This document shows positions 39,376 to 50,200 of a stretch of DNA of 64,000 bases, piece by piece. The first letter of the stretch is position 1; each line of letters opens with the position of its first letter. The notes beneath the pieces are model-generated. The model saw nothing but the letters and a program-made list of their open reading frames with translations. It did no database searches and was not told where the DNA came from. Position numbers and translations under genes: made by a program. The DNA lies in NCBI GenBank assembly GCA_014871385.1, contig CM026430.1, positions 5,373,040 to 5,437,039 of the forward strand, read 5' to 3'. This DNA is from Ceratodon purpureus (lineage: Eukaryota > Streptophyta > Bryopsida > Pseudoditrichales > Ditrichaceae).

Positions 39376-41659
39376 TCAGCTATGGGTTCCGGAGAGGACC
39401 CGGAGGACGCCATCCGAATTCGCAGCGACCAATGTACAGTCGTTAGGCTTCGTCCTCCAGCAAACTGCACTTACAATGTTGGCAGCAGCATCACCTTCGG
39501 GATGCTCCACATTGTTCCCCTTGGAGTCGAGTCTGTCGGAGCTCCAGGAGCCCAGAAGATTAGGGTTTTGGTGATTGTAATCAAAGCTGTGGGTCAAGAT
39601 GGGGCTAGATCTCCGGCTGTCGTAAACAAAAGCTTGGTTTGTTTCCGAGCCGCATGCGATGAGCCCGCCTTCGGCCCTGACCGACAAGCCAGTGAAGTTG
39701 CGAACATTGTAATGACTATCGAAAGATTTGACAGGCAGATTGCGATGCTCGGTCGCAGCTGGTGATGAAATTCTCCCCAGTGCGGAGCTCATGGAGGAGA
39801 TGTCCCAGAGCTTCACCGAGCTGTCAATGGAAGCTGATACCAAGCTATGGCGATTCAGGAACCTGACATAGCTGGCAGCGCGTTTGTGATGGGAGAGAGT
39901 TAACAGTGGCGTTGACAGCCAGCGAGTATCGTAGAGATAGACGTTGCAGTCGGCGGAAGCCAGTGCGATGAGTGAGGAAGAGACGGGACCAAACTCAGCA
40001 CAGCAGATGGAGCTAGAGATGGGTGGATTTAGAATTGCGACGCTCTGCTCGGAGCTGCTATCCCAAAGGCGAACAGTTCCATCATCGGAGGCGGACGAAA
40101 TTAGGTCGGGGAAATCCTTGCTGTAGTCAATGCTCCATATCCTCTGACCGCCGTTCTCATCTCTCTCACTCACGGCACATGTTCTCTCTAGATCCCATTC
40201 AGCGACCACACCGTCGTAATCACCGCAAGCGATCAAATTAGGTCTCTCCTGATGCCATTGCAAGCTGCTCAGCTTCGCAGGCGTGCATACCTCATGGACA
40301 CAGCAACGCGCGTGATCAATGTCGGTGGTGTAATTTCGCCGCTTCCGAAGTCGCCGCTCCTTGTAGTACTCTGGGTAATCCTCTTCGTCATCCTCGTCGT
40401 CAACCTCATCACATGAGCTGATCCCCGATACCAACGAAGAATAAGCATACACACGAATCTTCCGAGCGATGCCGCCGGTAGCGAAGTGCTCGTTAGTTTT
40501 CTCAAATGCAATGGTACCTATGACATCTGTCGATGTCAAATTCCGGTTCTGGCTCTTCACCGATGCAACGACTCTGAAATCCCAAGAGTACTCTTTCGCC
40601 TCAGTGTGTAAGTTCACCGACTCCCGTTGCTTGTCTGTGAGATAACCTTCCAGTACATCCTGAATGCAACTGCAATTGGATTTCACCATTCCACATGGAC
40701 TTGAACCGCAGGGCTCGACCGCACCCTCAACATCATGTACAGGCGTAGGTCTGGTGACATCCATCGTAGTGTGTGTTTCCCGAGCCTCAGAGGAAGAATG
40801 AACAAGTTTATCAAAACTCCGACCCAAATTTTCCTGATGCATATTCGGCAATGACGCCGGCCTGACGATGCGATGCTCCTCACGCTTAATGTCCCCCTTT
40901 CGAGGACTGCCCCGAGGAAGCATAGGCGAGGATTCCCCCCCTTGCTCTGTACAATGTCTGCGACCTTCGCTGTGGTCCGAAGGACTGAGCTCCTCGTCCA
41001 CATGCCCAATCACAGAAAGCGAATTCTGCTGCAGTTTCGGTCTTTTCTCATCAACATGGGAATCCTGCTCCTCCACTCCCAATAGATTCACCTCGATGTG
41101 TGGAGGCGTGCCGATTCCACCTCCTGACGTCGAAGATTTATCCTCGAACGCTATCCTTCGACGCTTATGGCTCGGCGACCCCGCTCTGAGGAACGAGGTT
41201 CTCTTGAATGAGAAGCGACACAGCTTATCTAATCTTGACCCAAAGGAGTCGTGCACGGACAGATGAGAGGGACCCAGAAGTGTTGCTGTCGCCCCCACCA
41301 CATGGTCTGCTGATAACGGAGCCTGTACATAACGGCCAAAAACGAAAACACAAAATTCAGATTTCCAGTAACTTGACACCCGACATAACTATTTCATATT
41401 CATTTGGTGGGACACGGAGAACGTCAAAGCGCGGACCAATTTAATGTCCATCTCGAGAGTGCCCACTGATTAGGTTTTAAGAGCCTGGACTCGGATGGAA
41501 GTGCAAGGCTACCTGAAGATTTATCAATTTACTAATGAAGTTTCTGAGCACCCGTCGTGTAATTAAAAATAATCAGATCGAGGTCACGAACGCGCCATCA
41601 ATTTTTGAAATGAGAGAAGGTGGGAAGTCACATACAACGAGTAGGAGGGGGCTTTCCAT
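39376..41659 (-). CDS. RUP-type WD40 repeat protein (COP1/SPA-related propeller)
   Basis: The C-terminal 420 residues form a WD40 propeller of the COP1/SPA/RUP class: GTIAFEKTNEHFATGGIARKI, CTPAKLSSLQW, SGDYDGV-like CGDYDGVVAEWDLE, RIWSIDYSKD, SASDDGTVRLWD, VSASIDSSVKLWD, ACGSETNQAFVY. EYSWDFRVVASV just before it resembles RUP1/RUP2, repressors of UV-B photomorphogenesis that return UVR8 to its dimer. The protein lacks a RING finger and a kinase-like domain. An N-terminal extension of about 220 residues, basic and low in complexity, exceeds typical RUPs. Model: exon 1 41659-41636 (24 nt, MESPLLLV), exon 2 41322-39376, giving 656 residues. The first exon is inferred from a GTATGT donor, a TACAG acceptor and matching phase 0. 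Confidence 0.82.
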
Positions 41660-42946
41660 ACCACAGTTAGAACTGCACCCTCCCCGCGGCACAACCTCGC
41701 CACACTCGAGCTCCTCTGAAGCTCTGAATTGACCTCTGTCACTACTGTCTGGCGCTCTCCAACGGTTGCAATCATGGAGTCCCAAATTCACCAATGCCGC
41801 CGAACCGCGACGCTTCTCCCCAGCTCACTCCCAGCCAGCGCCAAGAATCTCCTCCCCCGCTGTATGTTCGCACCCCCTCCCAACTCCTCAACCTCCCTAA
41901 ACTCCCACACTACCGCCCATCTCCACCCAACCAGTCGCCACAATCCACTCCCCTCACCCCCAAATCCAAACCTCGCAAACTAAACTCCCTGAACTAAAAC
42001 TAACCAAACTAAACAAAATCCCAAAATTCAACACGAGCTCCTCCTCCGCTGATGAATCTCTCCAATTCCACGAATTCCACCTCAAGCTCCAAGCTCCAAG
42101 CTCCGAGCTTTTTCCTTCCAGTCACAGAAGATTCAAACGAAACGAACTAAAACGCTCCCACTCTGCAGGTACAAACCGCCTCCCCGCCCTGGCAGTGCAC
42201 CGTACCACACACAGACTCGCTGTCGCCCCTCCCAACCAGCTCACTACCGAGCTCACTCCAGTCGAACCTACTCACAACCACATCGATTTCACCCAAAGCT
42301 GACACCTTTGAGGGCCGTGATCAACATCAAGTGATGAGATGAGGTGCATGGAGGTTCAGGTGACGGATGAGCTGCAGGTGATGGGATTGTTTGAGAGGGA
42401 TTGCGGGGCTGATTGGCAGGTTGAGGGGGATGGTGGTGACTCTGGTTGAGTGGGATGGTGTGGGGATGGTGATGAAGAAGTGGAGTGGAGTGGGGTGATT
42501 GATTGGGAGTGGGGAGTGCGGGGAGAGTGGAGTGGAGCTACGTTGCTAGCGATGGGATGGGCTGGGGTGCGAATGTGGGAGTGGGGGCGGGGGTGTGGAG
42601 AGACTGGGGCCGAGGCGGCCACGACACAGCGGGGCACGGTGGCCGCCTGCGCGCCTAGCATCTCGCCCCCGCCACGTTTAGCACTTCCCCTCTGCAACTC
42701 CCCCTCTCGCTCGCGCTCTCTCTCTCCCTCTCCCTCTCTCTCTCTCCCCTTCTCTCTCCCTCTCTCTCTCTCTCGCACCTCCGCCTTTTGCCAGTTACTC
42801 TGTCCATTTCCCCATCTCCTTTTCCCAAACACTTCATGTCCCTGTCTCTCGGTTGGGTGACTTGGGTTTGCATCTCCTTTGGTTCACTTCCTCAGGTTCC
42901 CCTTTGGTTCAGTTTCATTGGTTTTCTTTCTTTGGTTCATTTGGCA
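41660..42946. other. WD40 upstream region, C-rich then GC-rich spacer
   Basis: Promoter and leader of the WD40 gene on the minus side. A + strand frame from ATG 41774 (MESQIHQCRR) ends near a possible donor at 41862 but I cannot find a convincing partner exon. No RNA gene seen. Confidence 0.4.
42713..42777. repeat. CT-rich microsatellite
   Basis: Almost pure CTCTCT/CCCTCT sequence on the + strand. Such tracts are frequent in plant promoters and leaders. Confidence 0.85.
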
Positions 42947-42956
42947 GCTTATTTGG

Positions 42957-43255
42957 GCATGGACAGGACATCCCCACGCTGGGACTTACCTAGTGCTACG
43001 AGCATTTTTAGGAGCCACTCCCATTGGTTCGCTTTTTTCTTCCAAAACCCTGAAATTTTCAATTTGGACCCCCCAAGGTCATTTTTGGTAATTTTGAATT
43101 CAAAAATGGGGCCTGCGGCCCCAAATTACTCTAGATAGACCCTCTTGGGAATTTTAAAATAAAAAACCAAAAACTAAGGGCTCATCAACCATGCCCCTCC
43201 GAAAAACGCTCGTAGCACTTGGTAAGTCCCAGCATGGGGATGTCCCACCAAAGTG
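42957..43255. mobile_element. MULE-like MITE, 299 bp
   Basis: Terminal inverted repeats of about 50 bp (left arm about 42967-43012, right arm about 43199-43246) share GGGACTTACC, GTGCTACGAGC and GACATCCCC with few mismatches. A 10-bp direct repeat GCTTATTTGG flanks the element (42947-42956 and 43256-43265). Long TIRs with 9-10 bp target duplications fit the Mutator superfamily. There is no coding capacity. Confidence 0.65.
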
Positions 43256-43265
43256 GCTTATTTGG

Positions 43266-44849
43266 CTATTGTTGAAAGTAAATAGTAACATCTTGCAGGT
43301 TGGGTAAAAATAAAGGGGTGTCTAATTTTTGAGGGTGTGTAATTTTTGAGGAAATTATGAACCTTACTTGCAGAAACAAATTATTTTTTTAAAAAAAACT
43401 TGGGTGGAAGTAGTGTTTAAAGTTATGATGGTATGTAATTTGAGGATTAAAATGCGTTGTTGAGTTACTTACCTTGTCATTTTGTTTTACTCTAGCGCGC
43501 TTTCTTGTAGAAATGAGAAAATTTGAATGCGGGACATGAAAAATGTTTGATGTAAAGTAGTAGAATGTTAAGGAAATAGGGGAAAGCAACCAGCAGTGTG
43601 CGTTTATCCTACGACCTATGAGTGAAGTTCATCTTTTTAGAGTGGAGTAGGACATACAATTACCGTGGCCGGGGTAGGGGTGGTATGAGGATGACTCTAT
43701 TATTTGGGCCTGGGTGTGGCCCTTTTACTTTGGGGTGAATGGGTAAAGAAGTGTGAGGTACTTGGGCAATGGTACATGAGGCAGAAAAGGGGGCTCTGTC
43801 ATGTCATGTCATGTCATATGATGTCAGGGACTAGTCTGGGCAGGGGGAGACTGAGACTGAGGCTGATTGTGAATTTGGTAAGTTAGTGGTGGGATTGGGA
43901 GGCAGACAGGGTGGCGTCGTCACCTCGTGTTGTGGCTTTCCTGTTGTGGCGTGCATTCGCTATATAAGTTAGCTCCTTTGGGAACAACATCACAAGATCT
44001 CCATTCCATGCTTCTGAGGGGGAAAGACCAAAAGGAAAGGGAAAGAGTACTGGTGTACTGCCCCATCCAGATGCTTCATTTCCGGGACAAGGAGTGCCGG
44101 TAGCTTACCTCACACTTCTACAAGGCAAATTTCCATTTTCCAACTTCTACTCATCATCAAGACATATATACAAGAAATTGTACAGATGTAAGTAAAGCGC
44201 ATTTGAGGCGGGTGATGTTGAACGAGTCTGTTCAGGAATATTATAAACGAAGTGAATGAAAAGATTTTGTAAAATTTGGAGGATAATAATTTTTTATTTA
44301 CTTTGAGCTTTTTTAAAAATTATTTGAGAATATTTTTTGTATTCTTTTCATGATAAAAAAAGAATAAATTCATTTTTTGAAGTTGAACGACTATCAATAA
44401 ATAATTACCTTGTTCCATATTGGACAAACAAACTAGCAATGTTGCTATGATTCGGTGGTTATAATTTAATTAATAATTGTAGGTCATATGTTCACCCTAA
44501 CATCATGTATTTTTGGAATATTTTTTATATTTAAGCTAGATTTCAAGGAATTTCAAGATTTAGATGTTTAAATAGTGTAGTGAAGTTTGAGATTTTTATT
44601 TATTATTTTGGTGGAGATTGCGAGGTAACAAATGAAAACTTATTCAAAATCATTGCACTCCTCGAGGAGAAGCCCTACAAGTGTCAATGAAACATTGAAA
44701 CATCAACTTCGCAATGCTGATCAAATCATTTTCTTACACAAACTATCAAACTTTACAGTCTATTTATAGAATATATCGGAAAAATGCGGTAACTTTTATC
44801 TCACAGAGAAAACCCCCATCAAGAATTCACTACTTAAGGCTGTGGTGAT
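43266..44849. other. Spacer, no gene recognised
   Basis: A TATA-like CTATATAAG at 43961-43969 is followed by a moderately GC-rich stretch to about 44165, which could be a short non-coding transcript. No protein or structured RNA could be identified. A short ATGTC microsatellite lies near 43799. Confidence 0.35.
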
Positions 44850-44884
44850 AGAGTTATTTGTAAAGGCATCCGGTACTTGACTTA

Positions 44885-45156
44885 GATACCATGACTTTTG
44901 CTTTAATGTATTTTTTTTTTCACTTCAAATAGTTGGGAGAACTTGGTGGTCTCACTACATTTGGTATGTAAGAGCTTGGTGGTCTCTAAATTCAAGGAAA
45001 ACTAGTTTTGCCGTCAGTCCATCCTTGAAAACTAGTTTTCCTTGAGTTTAAACACCACCAAGCTCTAACACACCAAATGTAGTGAGACCACCAAGTTCTC
45101 CCAAGTATTTGAAGTAAAAATAAATAAAAAATACAAGAAAATAAAACTCATGGTAT
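44885..45156. repeat. Long foldback (inverted) repeat, arms about 130 bp
   Basis: The left arm (44885-45010) begins GATACCATGA and the right arm (about 45025-45156) ends with its complement. Inside, blocks such as GGGAGAACTTGGTGGTCTC and CACTACATTTGGT match exactly between arms. The loop is only about 15 nt. Weaker similarity extends outward to about 44850 and 45195. A transcript would form a long, nearly perfect stem. It may be a foldback transposon or a young hairpin RNA locus. Confidence 0.75.
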
Positions 45157-46303
45157 CTTTTTAAAACACAAGGTAACTTTAAGGATAACTCTAATTTATC
45201 AGTAACTTTTTTACAAAGGTCCAAAGAATAATTATACAATATAAACCTGGGCAATATCTGTCATGGTGCACAGTGCACACTGCAGAAGTGGATTCATCCA
45301 CAGTACCTGAGATAAAATTGGTTTTATATTATTTTATTTTGTGTACCTAGGATATATTTTATTTCGTATTATTTTATTTTGAGTCAAATAGTGTACCTGG
45401 GATAAATTTGGACAGGCGACATTGATCATGATCCGTGGGTTCTGCAGTAACTTCTTCTGCTTTTCTTTTCTTTGAGGGCTGCCCCAAAGCCAGCAATCCT
45501 CTTCACAGTTCTTTTCCAGGACCCAGATATTTTTTAAATCCGAGGCTCTCCCTTGCACACACCTCCTGCTCATTCTCATGTCAATCATTCAAACATGTCA
45601 AGGAATCAAGAATATTGTGGTCCTTATGAGCCTTGGATATTTATTTCCTGGTTAGAAACTTCCTTCCTCAAGCAGTTATAATGGAAAATCATGCAGGAAC
45701 CAATGTGGTAATTTTCTTTGACTTGTTAGTTGTGAATCAATCAATTTACTGGGTGTTGAAAGAAAGTAAACTTGGCAAGCTACAATTTGTTGAACGTTGT
45801 CATAAGAAGGAAAGAAAGAAAATAGTATTTATATTTTAAAAAAAAAATACTCACTGTTAGAGTGGGTGGCTCAAAACCCGCGCAGCACCAGAAACCGTAG
45901 TCTACACCTATCCAAGCCAGAGGTACATTATAGCCTCCAAATTTGAATTTCTATGTAATCATAGTATATATTTTAGGCCGAGCAGTTTTTGAGCCACCTA
46001 CAAGTTCCCCTTCTAAAATTCATAACTAATTCAATACTAATCCAAAATTAATTATTCCAATTGGTCTAATTTTAAAATTACTTTACACATGTTCCAAAAA
46101 TTGATTTTCTTAATAACCTCCACTGAGCCTGCCAATCTGAAATCTGAGCGATTTCTAAGCCACTTACCATAAGACTTTATTTCAACATTTCAAGTTCTTC
46201 AAAGATGTTCTTCTATACTTGAATTGTTCAACTAACACTCTTGACATTCTCTGATTTTAAAGGAAAGCAAAGTTATTCACTTTCTTCTATGAAATAGTAA
46301 TGA
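45157..46303. other. AT-rich spacer
   Basis: No gene recognised; frames near 45334-45629 lack motifs. Confidence 0.4.
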
Positions 46304-46307
46304 TTAA

Positions 46308-47234
46308 CCCCTAAACGACCACAGCCACCAAAATGGCTTTTTGCTATTTTGGGCAGCTTAGATAAAGGGGTAAAACTTGATATTTTTACTTTAAATTTTT
46401 ACAGGATGTTCCCTAAACTACAAGGTGTATGTGGAGAAAATTGCAAAGTCAAATTCCAAATTTAGAAGTTTTAAATGCAAGTTTTAGTTTTCAGGCTTCG
46501 GGCGGGCAGAAAAAAACTTTTTATTTTTGATTTTTTTGATTTTTTTTTTTTTTGAAAGCTACTCTTTAACTAAATTTATACTAGAATTCCCAAGTGACCC
46601 AAGTAAAAACATTTCTCAAATTCTCAAGGGCAGCCTCCCAAAATTACAAGGCTAAGCTTCATAGTTTTCTGTAATTTTCCATTATTTTCTTTCAAAAATT
46701 GCCAAAATTTGAGATTAATGAATTTTTCAATTTTGTTTTTTCCAGTAATTCAAAAACTTGTAAAGGTACCTTCTCATCGTTCATTTTTTCCAGAAACCAA
46801 ATAAAATTGACAAAATCTGGGTTTTTACGAATCATTGTTTTCATACTTATTTCTGGAAAATAAATTGCATGAAGGTTCAAAAAGCCAAATGAGTATCTAA
46901 AGCTTTGCACAAGTGTTCTCAACTTTGCTATCTACATGGAAAAAAATATGAGCCAAACTTTAGGGGTAACAATCATCAAGTCCCCTTTGCACAAAGTAGA
47001 CTATGTCAGCCCCAAAAAAACTTGCATCAACTTTGAATGTTATGATCTCACAAATGGTTAAGATCCAACGGCTGAAATTTTACATAGTATTTTCGATAGC
47101 AAATATGTCTAAGATCCTACGGCTGGCAGTACAAAAAAATAGTAAAAACTTTACTTGTACCTCAATTTCAACAAGGTGGTAGAAAATTGCAATTTTTGGT
47201 TTTGGAGGTAGAAAACAGGTTGGTCGTTTAGGGG
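46308..47234. mobile_element. Non-autonomous TTAA-flanked (piggyBac-like) element, 927 bp
   Basis: A perfect 14-bp terminal inverted repeat, CCCCTAAACGACCA at 46308-46321 and its complement ending at 47234, is flanked by TTAA on both sides (46304-46307 and 47235-47238). Weaker complementarity continues inward (CCACCAAAA against CCTCCAAAA). The interior is AT-rich with no transposase frame. Part of it (about 46440-46800) resembles 13850-14150. The TIR differs from the element at 15392, so a second family is present. Confidence 0.65.
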
Positions 47235-47238
47235 TTAA

Positions 47239-50200
47239 TCCTTCACAAACAAATGATCCCCCCTCCCAAAAAAAAAAGGTAAAAAATATGAATTGATTAA
47301 GAAGTAATTATAGATGATAAACAAATGAGATTGCTAGATATGATTATTCTTGTTAAATTCATAAATGCTCGGAGGGCTAAAATGTGATTGCACCCCATTT
47401 TGGGTAGGGTCTCACAGTGTCAAAAATAATTATTATGTTCTCAGATTTAACATGTAGATTTTTAGGTCATTATATACAAGTCAAGCTTTATTACAAAAAA
47501 AAAATTGTTATACAACCTAAAAGGCATAATGGTTAGATTTTTTAAAACCCAATAGAAAAACTTCCAATATGCTTTTAAAAATAAATAAAAAATATCATCA
47601 TTTTGTAGAGATCTATATTTACACATGAGCTTGGAATCACTTGATTTTGATAAGTGATGTTAGAAATACGAGAAGTCATGGTCTGGGAGCAATTTAGTCA
47701 AGTCTTTATCAAAACAACTTTAACAATTCATAATGAACTCAACTTTAAAAAATTCCAAAAATAAAAGTTGCATTTTGGAATCATATCATCGAAGGCATTT
47801 GAAGATTAAAAAACAAAGATGAATGATGAATAAATGACTTATATCACATTTATATATAATCTAAGTTCTATATTTCTATTTTTTTCTGAAGCTTGCAGAT
47901 TCTAATAAAATTTGTATAGATGAGTGTAGAGTCACTTTAGAATGAACTTAGTAAATATCAATCAAAAACCTTTAGATTGAAATTTTAAAAGAACAAAGAT
48001 TTTGTAGTGATAAATAACTTTGTTACAGTCTTTGGATTTACGTCAATTTTTTTTGAATGTAGCCTAAAGATTTTTTAATATATGTGAATTTTGTTTAAAA
48101 ACTACATGGAAAAAAATTGATAAAGAGTTTCTATACTTAACAACGTCATTAAGTAATTGAGCAAATAATAAAGGTTAGAGTTAAAAAATCTCACTCTACG
48201 ATTACTAAATTTCAAATATAGTAAATAATACTCTAAAGAAATAGAAATGCAAGGACTTTGCAATTTCAAATTTTATAATGATTTTTTTTGAATTTTAGTG
48301 GTTTTTTTTATTAACATTGGTATAATATGGACTATGATGGCCACTTTGCATATGTTTACACCATATTGTGGAGGCATAACTCACTTGAAATGCTATAGTG
48401 ATTTATTTACTTTAGAATCACTTAAAAACCAAGTATGGTTAATATATTTAAATCTGAGCTCAAGTTTTATACGGTACATAGAAAAGTCTTTTAGAGGTAG
48501 ATGAAGACCAATCATTGCATTTGCAAGTCATATGATGATCTTTTGGAAACTATATATTTTATATTTTGATTATAAAATTGCACTTACTAGTTATTTTAAA
48601 GTCATATTATTGTTATTCCATGACATAACAAATGTGGAGTAAAAGTAATAGAAGTACAATTTATTTGTCACTATCAAAAACCTTCTCCACAAATTAGTGT
48701 TTTTGTTATCAACAATTGCACACACTTCTTCTTCATTAAAATTTCGGAAAAACTATTTTTCCATGTGCAAATAAACAACGATATTACTTTGGAGGCTTCA
48801 ATCTATTTACACAATAAAAAAAGTATGATTCGTTATTGTAACTTTAACAAGGTTTTCCTTCATCTATAGTTAGTTGGATATTTACCATGTGTAAAACCCA
48901 CTAATATTATAAAATTCAAAACACAAGGAAAACAATAAACCTATTGCATCACAAGAAGCATGGGCTGGGAGATTCATATATTAGACCAATTTCTAAACTC
49001 AGTAGACAACAGTTCTTGTGTTTTTTCCTGAATGGGAGCAATTTTTCAAAAGTAACTTCACCGGAGGCACAAGTTGTATAATTTCAAGAGAAACAACTCC
49101 TTTAGCACAAACCTTTTGCAATTTTGTACACTATTGGACAGGTCAGTCCCTTTAATTTCCAACCCTTTTGTCATTTTGGCAACCTAAATTTGGTTGACTC
49201 GTTTGCAACTGGCACCATATTCATAATGGAATATTACCTTTTGTTTACTTTTTATCATGTCAATATATGAGAGAGCCAATGTCCAATAAACTTTATAAAA
49301 ACTCCACAAAATGTTTCTTAAGTTTGATATTATTGCTTTCAACTGGATTAGAACTAGCAGGGTATGTGACCATGTTTCATGTGGACCATGATTGGTTTTC
49401 ATACAAAATAAAATTGATAAAAAAAAGAGCCTACAATTAATCAGAATATCTCAGACTCATGGATGCTTGGAAACAGAAAATCATTGGCCAGTGAGTTGAG
49501 ATTCAACATAAATTGATGGGCCAGTGAGGGCATTGTTGAAAAAGAAATTGTAAGAGGGCCAATGGCAACATGGAGGTGCTGAGATTACTACTTTTTTATG
49601 ATAAAAAGGAAATGGAAAGTACAATGTGCATGTATATCATGAGAATCCAAATTAGAGGCCTTGCTTGCTTGGGTTTGTTTTTTCTCATGTCCACAGTATC
49701 TCACTGATTTAAGGCTAATGATTCTAAGTAACCCGCGCTTGGGTTCCATCTGTAGCAGTAACTCATGTAAGTTGGTCTTTGATGTTTTTTAGTTTCCCAT
49801 CAAAAAAATTGACAAAAGTGTGAAATTTATAACTACAGAGAGAGATTTATAACAACCAGGCAAAAACAATCTTCCATGATTTCTATCATATCCAATTTCC
49901 TGTGGCAAAAAAACATCACACACTTTTGAACATACAAAACTATTTATTTTCCATCACATTCTTTTCATGTTAGATAGTTGTCTTCCAAATTCTAGATACA
50001 GAATAAATGTGTAGCATATTCAAACAAATCTTAGAATTATAGTTGGTCCTCTGTAAGATCTCAATTTAAACAATGAATTCAATTTTTTTTTTTCTAAGAC
50101 TTTACTTTTGTCAAATCCAAGGTTCACATAAGTTTAATGTAAGGTTTATAAAAGCTATGCATAAGGTCTACACAAACCTATAACGGACATCAATAGTAGG

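Noticed and set aside
41774-41990. + strand frame starting MESQIHQCRR as a possible plastid protein exon
   Set aside because: Although a GTATGT donor follows, I found no downstream exon in a fitting phase, and the region is the likely promoter of the minus-strand WD40 gene.
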